Shown: piece after piece, positions 1-12,881 of the stretch
Position numbering within the stretch: position 1 is the first letter of the stretch
Layout: each line of letters starts with the position of its first letter
Origin: Raphanus sativus
Taxonomy: Eukaryota; Streptophyta; Magnoliopsida; Brassicales; Brassicaceae
Direction of reading: 5' to 3'
DNA length: 64,000 bases
NCBI RefSeq assembly: GCF_000801105.2
Contig: NC_079516.1
Span: 1,674,001 to 1,738,000 of the forward strand
Made by a program: the position numbers and the translations under genes
Notes under the pieces: generated by a model
Told to the model about the DNA's origin: nothing
The model's database searches: none
Seen by the model: only the letters and a program-made list of their open reading frames with translations

Positions 1-479
1 TGGGAGATTACAATTCGAGTTCTTCCCATAGATTGATGTTTTAAAAACCAATTCACGACCAATGTTTAATTACGGATTAATCATTTAGATGTTTTAAATG
101 ATAAGAACATCTGAATCCTCACATTATCTCCATGTTCATTCATGGCTTGATATCTGTTTTTTGTCAAAGAAAATGAGCGAACCACTAGAACATGAACCAA
201 CAACGTGTAATATACGAGACACTGTTCGTGTCGGCTGCATTTCTCGAAGTAGGTCATACGTGCTTCATTATTAAAACTCTACTTAGTAATTATAAATAAA
301 TAATGACGTGGCACTATACAACACTACAACACTTCTCCTTCTTCTCTCCTACCTCTCCTCCTCATATCTCTTTATTATTCTCTCTCTCTCTCTCTCAGAA
401 AAAAGCTAATGAGAGAAAATTAATCCGACGGCATAATCTGAGAAGAGTTTGGTGAGTACCGGCGGTGGATCCGACGGAG
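1..479 (+). promoter_or_regulatory. Promoter and 5' leader of the PUB9-like gene
   Basis: Non-coding stretch upstream of the first ATG at 480. A TATA-like element (tataaataaa) lies at 291-300. It is followed by a pyrimidine-rich leader with a CT microsatellite at about 380-396, which is typical of plant 5' UTRs. A GTG codon at 465 is in frame with the ATG, but the family protein begins at the ATG. The transcription start is inferred, not shown. Confidence 0.5.
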
Positions 480-2057
480 ATGGCAAAGAGTGAATTTTTC
501 GATTCGGATCCGACGGTAATTGCCAAGGCGAAGGAGCTGAAGCGTGAGATGAAGAAACTGCTTCAGACCATCGAAGAAGGCGATGATTTTAGCGTTCGGA
601 CAATCGATCAGTTGCAAGAAGCTTTGTCTGCTTTCAAACAAGCGAAGACGAAGAAGATGGCGAAATCTTCTTCTCTTGAGATGCTCGTGACAGTGTCTTG
701 TCCCGATGAGTTTCGCTGTCCTCTGTCTAACGAGCTCATGCGTGATCCTGTCGTTTTGGCTTCTGGTCAGGTCGGTGACGTCACATTCATGAAATCTAAA
801 TGAAATGGACCAAAAAGAATTAACCTTTGAAGATTACTCTGTATTTTCATTAATAATATCCTTTTTCTGGACAAATCATTTTAAATATCCCTAGAAATTG
901 AATTATAAATGAAAATTGAATTGTTGACAATAAAAATAAAAAAAAATTAATTGAAATTGTACATTTTGTGTTTTTTTTTGGTTTGTTTGCAGACATATGA
1001 TAAGTTTTACATACAGAAGTGGTTGAGTTCTGGAAACAGAACATGTCCCAAGACTCGGCAAGTTCTGTCTCACACAGGTTTAACTCCCAATCTCTTAATT
1101 AGTGATATGATCTCAAAATGGTGCAAAACGGTTGGGGTAGAGACGGTGAATCAATATCAGTCCAACACTCTATCAGATCGTGAGATTTTGAACTCCTTGC
1201 TCTGTAAAGTCTCGTCATCGAATCTTCAAGACCAAAAATCAGCTGCGAAGGAGCTAAGGCGTTTAACCAGGAAAGGAACCGTGTTCCGAGCTCTTTTCGG
1301 CGAATCTTCAGATCATATCACTCGCTTGGTGAATCCGTTGTTACATGAATGCCAAGACGAGGGTCTTCAAGAAGATGTGATCACAACCTTATTGAACATA
1401 TCCATACACGATGACAACAACAAGAAGCTCGTCTGTGAAAACCCTAACGTGATCCCTCTCCTGATCGATGCACTTAGACGTGGAACTGTCGCCACTAGAA
1501 GCAATGCAGCTGCTGCGATCTTCACACTCTCTGCCCTCGATTCGAACAAAGTACTCATAGGGAAATCCGGAGTCCTGAAACCGCTTATCGATCTCTTAGA
1601 AGAAGGGAATCCATTAGCTATCAAAGACGTAGCTGCAGCCATCTTCGCTCTCTGTATTGCTCATGAGAACAGGAGTAGAGCTGTGAAGGACGGAGCTGTT
1701 AGGGTTTTAGGTAAGAAGATCTCTGATGGGTTGTATGTGGATGAGCTTTTAGCTTTATTAGCGATGCTTGTTACTCACTGGAAGGCTGTGGAGGAACTTG
1801 GTGAGCTCGGTGGGGTTTCTTGGTTGCTGAAGATAACTAGAGAGAGTGAATGCAAGCGTAACAAAGAAAACGCGATTGTGATATTGCATACTATATGTTT
1901 CAGTGATAGGACAAAGTGGAAGGAGATCAGAGAGGAGGAGAGTAGTCATGGAACAATAACAAGGCTTGCACGTGAAGGAACCTCTAGGGCACAGAGGAAA
2001 GCAAATGGGATCTTGGATAGGTTGAGAAAAGCTATGAATCTCACTCACACGGCCTGA
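480..2057 (+). CDS. PUB9: U-box / armadillo-repeat E3 ubiquitin ligase, PUB9-like
   Basis: Two exons, 480-770 and 993-2057, give 451 residues. The 222-bp intron has a CAG/GT donor and an AG acceptor and interrupts the U-box between ASGQ and TYDK. Residues 1-60 are a charged helical N-terminus. The U-box (CPDEFRCPLSNELMRDPVVLA through NRTCPKT) occupies about residues 74-140. The rest is an armadillo-repeat region with motifs such as TTLLNISIHDDNNK and AAAAIFTLSALDSNK. Plant U-box/ARM proteins (PUB family) are E3 ligases: the U-box binds the E2 and the ARM repeats bind substrates, often receptor kinases. The sequence matches my memory of Arabidopsis PUB9 (AT3G07360) almost throughout, including the C-terminus NLTHTA. 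The start is placed at 480 because the family begins MAK with FDSDPT close behind. The only unusual point is the small U-box-splitting intron, which the family also has. The frame is open throughout. Confidence 0.93.
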
Positions 2058-2713
2058 GAGAAAGCCCTAAAATCCATGGTTTTTACGTATAAATCTGTGT
2101 GAATAGTTTTTTTTTTTTTTGCGTTTGATGTTTCTTGGGAATCAATAAAAGCAATGTTGGCTTTTTCAGTAGTGAATGTCTTGGTCAACAAGTAACAGTG
2201 TAGCTTTCGGCTGTTTCTTTTTGTATGAATACAATAGTATTAAAAAACATAGAATGGTTGTCATGTCGTGTTCTTCACATCACACGGCACTACGAAACAA
2301 AATCAATCTTATTCCACTCTCTCTGGAGTTTATTACAGAGTCATGAGGTTTCATTATTTGTGATGTAATGAAATGTGATCCCTCTTGCTGGTTGTCATTT
2401 TCTTTTCATTACGTAACAAAGTTATTCGAAAACTATTTATAAATAAGTACATTAATTTCATTGTAATACCAAATAAATGTACTTTGTATTATTAAAAATT
2501 AATGCAATAATAATGTTCTGAATTATAAGAGCAATATAAAATTATTATTTTTGATTTGGAGATATATGTGTGAAATAATGTCAAGGTTACATGGCAAGAA
2601 ATGCATGTAAGTAATTATGATAAAATCACATGTATTTCGAAATTGCCCAGACTCGTGATTTGTAATAAGTACGAATGGATGGATAGATAGAGAAAGCTGG
2701 AGGAAATGGAATA
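2058..2713. other. 3' UTR of PUB9-like gene and intergenic DNA
   Basis: A canonical AATAAA polyadenylation signal lies at 2144-2149, about 90 bp after the stop codon. The rest is AT-rich DNA in which I see no gene. I find no trace of a CHIP-like gene, which I expected next to PUB9 from Arabidopsis order. Confidence 0.5.
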
Positions 2714-2722
2714 TTTAATAGA

Positions 2723-3577
2723 GGGACAAGACTTAGGTTCACCCCCTATGGTGAACCTTTAAATTCACCATACCATTTATGACCAATAAAAATGACATGT
2801 AGATAATTAAATAAAACATTATAAATTTATTTTAAAATAGTTAAAAAGGAATAATGTCAATTCTAAACCACAAATCTTAATTTTTAAATCCTAAATACTA
2901 ATTTCTAAATCCAAACTCTATACCCTAAACAAAAATCCTATACCCTAAACCAAAATCTTAAACCCTAAACCCAAACCATAAACCTTAAATCTAAATCTAA
3001 TACCCTAAATCCAAATCCTAAACCCTAAACCCAAATCGTATACCCTAAACCCAAATCCTAGATCTTAAATCCAAACCGTAAACCCTAAATTTAAATTTAA
3101 ATTTTAGGGTTTACGGTTTGGATTTAAGGTCTAAGATTTGGGTTTAGGATATACGGTTTGGGTTTAGGGTTTACGATTTGGGTTTAGGGTATAGAATTTG
3201 GGTTTAGGGTATAAGGTTTGGGTTTAGGGTCTACGATTTGGGTTTAGGATACTTGGTTTAGATTTAAGATTTATGATTTGGGTTTAGGGTTTAGAATTTG
3301 GGTTTGGATTTAGGGTATAAAATTTGGGTTTGGGGTCAGGGTCTAGGATTTGGGTTTAGGGTATAGAATTCTGATTTAGGGTATAGGTTTAGATTTAGAA
3401 ATTAATGTTTAGGGTTTAGAAATTAAGATTTGTGGTTTAAAATTGTCATTATTCTTTTTAACTATTTTAAAATAAATTTAATATGTTTTATTTAATTATC
3501 TACATGTCATTTTTATTGGTCATAAATGATGTGGTGAATTTAAAGATTCACCATAAGGGGTGAACCTAAGTCTCGTC
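2723..3577. mobile_element. Mutator-like foldback MITE with a core of degenerate telomere-like repeats
   Basis: The two ends form long inverted repeats. The left end reads GACAAGACTTAGGTTCACC and the reverse complement of the right end reads GACGAGACTTAGGTTCACC. Pairing continues inward for roughly 150 bp with few mismatches (ccaataaaaatgacatgtag facing ctacatgtcatttttattgg). The flanks carry the 9-bp direct repeat TTTAATAGA at 2714-2722 and 3578-3586. A 9-bp target-site duplication plus long terminal inverted repeats is the signature of Mutator-like elements. The core (about 2,900-3,420) consists of degenerate CCCTAAA-type units in the left half and TTTAGGG-type units in the right half, so the element is one large hairpin. 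There is no coding sequence, so it is non-autonomous. Confidence 0.85.
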
Positions 3578-3586
3578 TTTAATAGA

Positions 3587-4309
3587 GAGGGTGGAGAATA
3601 TATAGATTCGTCCTTAAACCACACTCTTTTGGTGGTTCACCACCCAACTTTCACACAAAAAGCAAGTGAAAGAAAGAATTCGATTCTTCCTTTCTATTCA
3701 GAAGAAGTAATGTTTACAATACATACACATATTTTATTTTGAAGACAATGGTGGGTTTACCCTTCGTGTCCCTACTAGTGGAATCATATATACAAAAGGA
3801 AAATAGTTGCATCTGTACCCTTGATATCCGCCTTGTTATTAGGCAAGAATTGTGTGAGAGTCCCATTCATTACTTTGATATTTGAATGTATCAACTCCCA
3901 TCATTTTATTAACTTTCCTAATAGGGAACAACCAATTATTACGATTGTAAACAGTAATTCATTTTCTTAATAACCAATAAAAAGTCTAGAGTTTAGTACA
4001 ATTGATTGTTTTTTTTTGGTGGAGCCGCGACCAAATCAGATTGCATTGAGTCAAACTCTTGATTTCTTTTGATTAATTAACAAACTTTATCACATTTTAT
4101 GCCACATCTCAACTAAGAGATTGTAGAGAAACTACATTATGATTTTGGTTTGGACTTTCCTCCATGGCTAAACAAAGTGTTTGTTTGTGGGTGTGTGTGT
4201 TCCGACCAATAAAATTATCTTTATTATCTGAATCATCGATGCATCAGATCATGATTTCAACCTGATGATTTTTTTTAACGGCAAACGGCTATTCTATTTC
4301 AACTTAATG
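3587..4309. other. Intergenic AT-rich DNA
   Basis: No supported gene. A 60-codon open frame around 3560-3742 has no recognisable family and overlaps the end of the foldback element. Nothing else was seen. Confidence 0.5.
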
Positions 4310-4317
4310 ATTAAAAC

Positions 4318-4778
4318 CAGTGCCGTCCCGGTAATTTTTGTGGCCTAAAGTACATTTTATACATTTACTTATATTTATTTGTGAAATACAGTTATACACA
4401 CATACATATATAATTTTAGTTTAGTTCCATATAAAAAATCAGATGAACCTTAGACTATTAGTATGTATTATCTATAACATTTAGATTTTTTTTTAAATGA
4501 GTAGTTTGTTTGAAAAATAATTACTTGTTAATATTAAATTGTACAAAATAACAGATAAATTACAAATAACATATGTGAAATAGAATGAAATCTAAACATT
4601 ACAAAGTCCAACATAAACCATATTATTCAGGATTCAAGACTAACTTAAAGAATAAGTCAATATAATGTTTTAACCATTTAATTATAATCAGTTTCAGAAA
4701 AATGTGGCCTAAATAATTGTTAATAATCTTGTGGCCTAAAGCTTTAGCTTTACTATCCTTATGTAAGGGACGGGCCTG
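4318..4778. mobile_element. Non-autonomous hAT element (461 bp)
   Basis: The left end CAGTGCCGTCCCGG and the right end GGGACGGGCCTG form short imperfect inverted termini of the CAG...CTG type. They are flanked by the 8-bp direct repeat ATTAAAAC at 4310-4317 and 4779-4786. An 8-bp duplication with CAG/CTG termini is diagnostic of hAT elements. The interior is AT-rich, non-coding, and repeats a GTGGCCTAAA motif near both ends. A related 218-bp element occurs at 62,417-62,634. Confidence 0.85.
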
Positions 4779-4890
4779 ATTAAAACATGCACACTAGTAA
4801 AAAATATTACTTAACAAGAGAGATTTGGAGGGCATTGTATGTTATTTTTGAACAAACATAGGTTTATTCTAAGTCTTAAAATTAATGTAA

Positions 4891-5379
4891 CTAGAACCAA
4901 TCTCCGCGCTACGCGCGGATAAGTATTGTTTAAGTGTCGGTTATTGTAGTTGATATTTATTGTTTGTAATTGTTTTAATGTTTTTTAAATAAAAATAAAC
5001 TTCTGATGATCACAAATTCGTCTTCAAATAAATATAACCGATGTAAGAATGGTAACGGTGTATCTAAAAGGGAAAAACGGTGGTGATGAGAAGAGGTTGC
5101 GATGGAATTGGGTGAAGATAGCCTGTAAAAAAGAAAGAGATCATGTTAGTCCACTTTATTTTGACTAAGTAATATTCTAAACTTTGGCGAATCTTATATT
5201 TAAAAAAATTAGCTATATAAGAAGTTACCTTGACTAACATAGGTGCGTAAGGACCGTGTAGGTCCTTATGAAGAGCACGTAGTTGTTAGTGTTGCCTTGG
5301 CGAGCTTTGTAAATCTGTTAAGAAGTTTAGATTTTTTGTAAATGTATTTTGAAGAAGGTGGTTGTGGCACATTTTATTT
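4891..5379 (-). other. Helitron 3' subterminal region with terminal hairpin
   Basis: Non-coding 3' end of the Helitron between the helicase stop codon and CTAG. The hairpin at 4903-4919 (loop TAC) is the expected transposition-termination signal. It resembles the hairpins at 48,330-48,348 and 55,417-55,435 in short Helitrons of this window: all have CCGCGC stems and an 8-nt spacer before CTAG. Confidence 0.8.
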
Positions 5380-8300
5380 TTAATTGTATGTACCTCCGGT
5401 GGGAAGAAGACCTTTGAAAATATCTTTGTAAACAACGTTTTTCACCCGTAGCTGGTGGGAATCTTCGCCTTTTATGATAGTTAATCCCGATTTGCTTGTG
5501 ACACGTGATAAGGCCACATAAAGTTGACCATGAGAGAACACGGGTTTGGGGAGATATAAAACGACTTCCTTCAAGCTCTGACCCTGGCTTTTGTTGATTG
5601 TCATTGCGTAGCACAGTCTGATAGGGAACTGTCGTCGCCGTAAGGTGAACGGTAGATTTGTTTCCTCATGCAGAAGAACAATCCTTGGAATCAAGATCTC
5701 TTTTCCAATATGAGATCCAGTGACAATTTCTGCCTTCAGCAACCGCTCACCTATGTGGGTTAAGATCATGCGGGTACCGTTGCACAATCCTTTTCTTTGA
5801 TTTATGTTCCGTAATAGCATAACCGGGGCGCCCACTTTTAGTGTGAGTTTATGCGTAGGCAGTCCCGAAAACTCCAAGGAATTGAGATACTCAACTGGGT
5901 ATAGTGTCTCGTTTTGATCTGATTTAGTTTCTGATATCTCAAAGCTATCAAAACTGTAATAGTCTCTTGATTCCCCATCTGTATGAGAGATTCTGTAAGC
6001 ATTGATCTCATCAACAGTCTCATTTCGCGGTGTGAGGATTGCTCTATCAGTGTAGTAGCTTTGGGAGGAAGTTATTGTGTTACCTCCTCCGTATGCCGCA
6101 TCGACGACCTCTTTCAATGGATCTAACCCACTTTGTTGAATAAGTGAGCCATCGACAGCTATCATTTGTTCATGATGAATGTCAAACTGATCACCCGTCT
6201 CTGATTCTACACGTCCTTCACCGACTTGCAGAAGCCAATCCGAGAATTCCTTTTCTTCTTGATTTAGTCTCATATTTGTTTTCAAAGAGAACTTGTGACA
6301 ACTATGCCAGAGATATGAGTGACTTATTGAAGCTAAGACCGTATCAGCTCTATTGCCGCGTGGGATTACCGGAAGTATCTGTCGGAAATCACCGCCTAAT
6401 AGTACAGTCTTGCCGCCAAAGGTCAACTCTTTCGCGGTTGCATCCTTTCTAGACACTATGTCCCTCAACGATTTATCGAGTGCCTCGAACGCATGCTTAT
6501 GTGTCATAGGTGCTTCATCCCAAATTATAAGATCCGTTTTCAGGATTAGTTCAGCCAGCATTGTTCCGGGTTTGATGTTGCACAGCTTATCTTCTGAGAG
6601 ATTAAGAGGGATATTGAAGCGAGAATGGGCAGTTCTACCATTTGGGAGGAGTAATGCAGCTATTCCAGAAGAGGCGACTGGTAGAACAATTTGTTTTCTA
6701 GAGCGAAGTCTTGATATTATGGTTTGGTAAAGGAACGTTTTTCCTGTGCCTCCTGCACCATAAACAAAGAATAACTTGCCTTCCTTCTTGTCAACTGATT
6801 CTAAGACTGAATCGTAAATCGCACGTTGATCAGCATTTAGCTGGATAAACTGCTTCTCATGTCTTAGCGTTTCCTCGGCGATGTCATAATCCAATTCCTG
6901 GCTCCACATATTGTTGCCAAGTTCCCTGAGCAGAACAGGTTTGATCTTCGGCATATCAGTTATATCGCCTAACGATCGGTCATGCGTTCGCATTAATTTT
7001 TCGACTTCGATTAACGTGTACTGCTCAAGAGTCTCATCATCTAGCTCGAGATTTGGATGGCCCATTATTCTCTGCCTTTTGTGTAGTATATCTTCGCTCA
7101 TTGATTTCCAAGAGTGCTCCCATAAATGTTTAGGACTTGTAACAAAGCAGTTTGTCAAAAACGTGACAAACATTTCGCGGAGCTGATTTGGGGTAGCCCA
7201 TCTAACGCCTTCTGTCATGGTCTCATGCCATTCAACATCGTTGTCCAAATAGCCGCGTGCGTGGCATACTGATTTGAAATCAGGATATTTGACATTGTTG
7301 TACGTTTTGAGTTCGTCATAGCTGCGGGGCCCCTTGATCTTATTTATGAGGATCCTCAAAAAGTACCGATCACCTGATGTAGGATGAACATTTACAATTC
7401 TGCCGATAGTTTTGCCTTTCTTACGTTCAGTCCAGACTTTGTTACTATTATTCCACACAAAATATTCTGGGATCTGGACGTACGTTAATGTCCTTGCAAA
7501 TGCTGACCTCTGGCATAGAACCATCCACTCAGTGAACATCGTTTTCTCAATGCCCGGCTTACGGATCACACGGCCAAGGTTATCAGTTTCTTTGACTGAG
7601 ATGTTATGTTCGCCTTCTAGGTGAATGATAAGCTTCTCAACCGAGGGTTTTCTTTTGTGTATGTGAAATGAGTATGTCCGCCACATAGACTCACACGCCG
7701 ACAAATACCGAGCATCGATGTAGTCTTGGATTTCATTGCGGGCCTTGATGACCCTCTGACTTGATCCCTCCGAGGCTGGTGTTTCTGAAGAATCTGCCGG
7801 TACGCCTTTCTCAATAACAGCGGTTGCTCTATCAACACCCTTGGTTATGTACTTGAATAAATACTTCACCGCACTTGTTCGGTTACACCACTCGACATTT
7901 ATATGAGCGTTGTACTTCTTCAGAAGTTTGATGTTATGGGGCACAACGAAGGTGTTGTCTAGGATCGATCCATTCTTTACGACACTCGCCTTTTCATTCC
8001 TCCGCCGGCGGTATAGCACATATCCCGACTTGTCAATCGAAGTGTTGTTGTTATACGGCCGAGGAAATTTTTTTGTGCACACATTTTTTTCCATACACGG
8101 AGATCTCGGATTAAGTGTACCACACGGCCCATGGATCATGTGTTTCGTAACCAGATTATAACCCTCGGGATCTTCATCTTTGTCGGGGAGCTCGGCCGAG
8201 ATAATCTCATCAATTTCTTCCGAACTTGGTGTCCTGGAACAGTTTCCAAACCAAAGTAGGATATGCGCATGAGGAAGACCCCTCTTCTGGAACTCTATTC

Positions 8301-11300
8301 TGTGGAGTGCTGCTGTGTACGGTTTGAAGAAAGTCCCTTTCTTGAAGTCTTTTAGTAGCTGATCTAATTTCATTTTGAAAACTCGACATTCAATGTCTGG
8401 TCTATCATTGGGAGAGTCTCCACCGTATCTCGCAAGATGATCTTTAATCTCGGGCCAATTTGGATTCGCTGTCATCGTGATGAACAGATCTGGATTACCA
8501 AAGTCTCTGCAAATAGCCATTGCGTCATAGTATTTTTCAATTAAGTACCGGGGCCCACCAGTGAAACTCGGAGGCAGTATAAACCTCTGTCCAACTACCT
8601 TAGCATCAGTGTCACCTCTGCTCACAGCATCTAGAACATTACTGTATAGCTCGGCCCTCAAGACATCCTGATTATTCCTCGCCCATCTTAGACGATCTTC
8701 CTCTATGGCTGTATAAACGTCCACTATCAATTGATGGAAAAGACGTCCTCCTTTAATCAACGTCATCCCTTGGTCTAGACGTGTCTGGATTAGTGAGGAA
8801 TAGTATTGGCGTATGGTGAGGAACTGTCTTGTTCTCGAGGTGCCCGTCTCAAGATGTAATGGTATCTCAGGGTGAAAGCCATACTCACCATATGGAAATA
8901 GTAGAGGGTATTGTAGACTCATATATAGGGGGTGATCATCACGTAGCTGCTGTAAAGTGTCGGATTGGAACTGGACCACTATATCTCGTAATCCGATTGT
9001 CGATGACATATCCCCAACAATAAGGCCTGCAACCTCGCTGGTGCCTGGAAGATCATACTCTTTACCTTTCCCTTTATCTTCTACCAACCTGACTGTGAAC
9101 TCTTCTCCCCTTTCATAGCGGTCACGGGCCCGTCGGAATATTTTAGCCAAACAGTTGTGCTCGTCAACCATCTCGATGAGGAGCTGCAAGGTTGTCTGAT
9201 CAAGATTTCCTTCACCAGAGGGTTGTCCCATCGCATTCAGCCGGTTTCTGACTTCGTTGTTCGTATCAAATATGTAAAGCTGGAGAAATTCCGGGAGACG
9301 GCCTTGGTGTGGTATTAGCGAGCCGATTCTATGGTGGGTTTGACCCTGTATCCGTATAGTGTATGGACCAGGCGTATGCACGACACTATAATCCATTTTC
9401 ATACCAATTGATGTGAAAGCCAAAACAGAATTATAGACTCGGATACTATCCCGGAACGGCTTTGACCGAAGAAGTTCTTCTAACAGGGCGGGAGGTTGTT
9501 TGATCGGGGGAAGCCTTATTTGGCCATGGTTACAGCAAATCGTGAATGTTGGTTCGCCAGTTCTGGAGTCCATACCAGTGCTCTCTGAGAGCCACATTAG
9601 CGCTCCACATTTCGTGCATGGTAGCATTGGGTTTTCTTCGGCTTTAGATGTTGATCCTTCATCTGTATTAAATAGTTCTTTACATTGTTAACACAATGTT
9701 TGTCTATAATATATTTGTTTAACATAATAAGATTTCGCCAAAAAATACAGGAGAACCTGTATGTTTTATTTCTTTAAAAATAGGAATATCATTTAGATAA
9801 AATAGTATCAGCTGGTTTAATTAGGGGATGATTAAGTTTGAAACAGATTATTAAAAAATTAATGTTAAAACTTCCTTCTTCTTCTTTTTTAATAATATGA
9901 TTCCTTTAATTTATCATTTGTATATTAGATGTATATTAAAATAATGTATGAGGTTAATTTATTTATGTATATACTTATTAGTTTTTACAATTCAATATCT
10001 AATATTGTACGTAAATCCATGTTGGAGTTGGGAGCAGTATTAATTCATTTAACCAAAAATCATGTAAATGTAGTATAGGTTTAGGACAAAAAAATAACAA
10101 TTAATATATTTACACTAAAGCTATATTATTGTATGATACGTGTGTCTAATGTATTTTATTGAAAAATATAATTAGGATACGCTAATATCATTTAAATCAT
10201 ATGATGTTGGAGCCCGAGAATATTAGATAATATATGGTTTAATGTATTCACATTGGAAAATATGTATTTTTCCTATCTAGTGGACGAAGTATTATAGTAC
10301 ATACCTTTTTTTTTCCTCCCTGTGCGTCTGAAGCCTAGAGGTCGCGATGGAGCGTCTGGATATATGTGGAAACAATTATAATCGTAACTATAATGCATTA
10401 ATCCTTAGTATTATTGGGTAGTTACGATGCTTACCTCCTGAGAGTGCTGAGGTTCGTTTTGATAGTAATATGGCCCTTCTCATGTTCCGGGCATTTTTCT
10501 GTTTGACTAAATTATTTTATAAATAATTAATATAAGAGAATATAATGTATTTATATATATATATATATATATATACACTTGATTAAATTCCGTACTATAA
10601 ATGTCGCACTTCTCGCAGCCACCTGTTTGTTTATATTCAAAAGCCAATTAGTATTATGAATAAATATTTGCTAATGTATACTATCAGAAAACATGGAAAC
10701 TCACAGTCATAAAATGTTGGCTTGAATGCGGGTCGATCCCTTATTTGATGTACTAATGGAAGTTTATAATTAGAGTGGTGATCAAATACGAAATTATCGG
10801 TTTGTAATAATTAATTTGCTAGGATAAAGAGATACCTCTCGATTTTGTACGTGATCCAACTGGACGTCCTCTCTTTCTTTTAGGTCCTACCCCGGACGAC
10901 GATCCTGCATTCCAAATCTTAGCTAACTATAATTTGGTCCGTCAACATGTATAAGAGCCATATAGTCAACACTTTGTTTTGTTTATTGCTGATATAAAGA
11001 CTTTGGAATATTAGCATCTCAAGGAGTCATAATGATGAGAAATTGGGGCTGCTGTTTTACAATAGATTATTAGCTCCGGGTAAACCAAGATTAATATATG
11101 TAAAAGCATGTACGAAATTGTAACTGGGTCAAAATTTGTCAACCCGAAGCAGCTATCCATCTTATAAGTAGAATGGCGAGGTCATTCTTTCATGTTGTAA
11201 AATACGGGGTTTGTTGATGCATTAAACCGAGATAAAAAGAAGTTAAGATGCCAATTATCATAAATAAAGATTATGCAAAGCGAATTTGTGTTACGAAATT

Positions 11301-11931
11301 TGATATAGATTTCGTTGTTCAGAATATTTTATTAAGCCCAAATCCCGCATTTACAGCGGGCAAAAGCTTATGATTTCAGAATTGTTATTATTTTTGTTTT
11401 TGATCGTACAAATGTTTTTAAAGCAGTATTCAGGAATAATATTCCTTTATAACAATAGTTTCATGAGTTGCTAAATTTTTAGTTATTAATTATAATGTAG
11501 TACCAGTGAGAGGAAAAATATTATGTATTACTAATAACTATCATTTAAAATACAATAAGGTTGTCATATATATGGGTTTATATTGGTTATCCGAAACCTT
11601 AAACATGTTTTAATTTTCCCACTCCAATAAATAGATATTATTATCAGTACTGAATACAGAACATAGTGATCTTATTTGCTCTGTTTTTATTTCCAGAGAA
11701 TATGTTAACTCAACCATCATAGTCGTATGGCTAATGTGTTTATCTAGATCCATTAAGCTGGAACGTTTTCGTTACATTTTCACAGATATAAAATTACTTC
11801 TGCTCTTTACTTTTCGTAAACGCAAGTTATAATATATATATTACTCGTGTCATATATATTCCAATCAAAGACGAAGGGATCACGTAGGTACCTGCTTCTT
11901 CTACGCGTTGATCAGAAGGTGTGGAGTGCAT
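5380..11931 (-). CDS. Helitron Rep/helicase (RepHel; HUH endonuclease fused to PIF1-type helicase)
   Basis: Proposed six-exon model, in transcription order: 11931-11892, 10904-10836, 10739-10705, 10498-10435, 10355-10305 and 9662-5380. It gives 1,513 codons with consistent phases at every GT-AG junction. The small N-terminal exons are inferred and less certain than the large last exon, which alone encodes over 1,400 residues. Visible parts are a basic AT-hook-like stretch ([10 protein letters not shown]) in exon 2, a CxxC...CC zinc motif at the start of the large exon, and the Rep HUH motif LPHAHILLW near 8,263-8,283. The Tyr motif [10 protein letters not shown] lies near 7,840-7,870. The helicase carries Walker A GAGGTGKT near 6,736-6,760 and Walker B IIWDEAPM near 6,505-6,528. 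The C-terminal helicase motif is [10 protein letters not shown], followed by YVALSRV. In this family the Rep domain nicks and joins the Helitron ends and the helicase unwinds DNA for peel-and-paste transposition. A possible donor (GGAG/GTACAT) just before the stop could add a short last exon. Confidence 0.88.
9663..11891 (-). other. Introns of the Helitron Rep/helicase gene
   Basis: Apart from the four tiny exons listed for the Rep/helicase gene, this stretch is AT-rich and non-coding. It includes a TA microsatellite at about 10,553-10,575. The largest inferred intron (10,905-11,891) holds no recognisable gene. If the N-terminal exon calls are wrong, this is simply the upstream region of the helicase. 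Confidence 0.5.
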
Positions 11932-12881
11932 GGCAGCTAGACACGTTTTTGACTTCCAAAGATGGTCGATATCGTTTGTGCCGCGTGTGTGAGTGAAATA
12001 TTTTTTTCTTATTGTTCTAAAACAACCGAGGAAAGCGTGTTGTGATGAGTGCTTTTTGCTTTTCCAGTACGAAGTATATTTTTGTGATTAATACTGCATC
12101 CTACAAATTATGCGACATTCTTTATTTGGAAGAAGAATTTGTTGTATATATGGTAACTACGAATGCAAACGTAAATTACTCTTAATTATGTATCATCTTG
12201 AGATTCGAGCATTTTTTTTTTTTTTAAATGTCCCTCATTGAATCCCAACATTAATATTCGTGTGATCGGTTTAAATTGAAACCCAACATTAGAAATTCTA
12301 AAACCTTAGACTTTTTTGTCTTATTTTAAAACACAATTATATAAAGATAGTGGAGATAGTGTAATACACATATTATATTCCATCACAAAAAGTTAAAATA
12401 GCCAACTCCAAAATTTTGTCAGATATTAATGTCTAAAAAACATTACCGTATGACAGTTGGTGCATAGAATTTTTGTTTTAAAAGAAAATTCATATCTCTA
12501 TCTATAATATTAAATCTGTTTTCAATCTGAGTATATAATGGTTATATAAACTAAAAATATATAGAATTATATCAATTATGAATTGGTGTGTATTTCGTTA
12601 TAAATTCTTTGGTAAAATAATTATTTGAGCATTAATTATTTAAGTTTTCACTAAGATCATGAACATTCCTTATGCATGTTATTTGCATGATATTAGTTCC
12701 TCTGTATCGGTTTTTTTTTTTTTTTTTTTGGGAAAAAATCAGAAAACCAATGTATTTTTTTATGGAAAAATAAAATGGAAACCAAATAAAAAAGTTTGTG
12801 TGAATGGGAATATAAAACCACAAATATGGTGGATAAAATGTTCATCAAGTCTTTGAGGATAGTATGCAGTTCATCTTCGTC

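Noticed and set aside
465..479. Start of the PUB9-like protein at 465
   Set aside because: That codon is GTG; the ATG at 480 begins the conserved MAK sequence.
2900..3420. Interstitial telomere array
   Set aside because: The CCCTAAA-like units are degenerate, reverse orientation at the centre, and lie inside a MITE with terminal inverted repeats and a target-site duplication.
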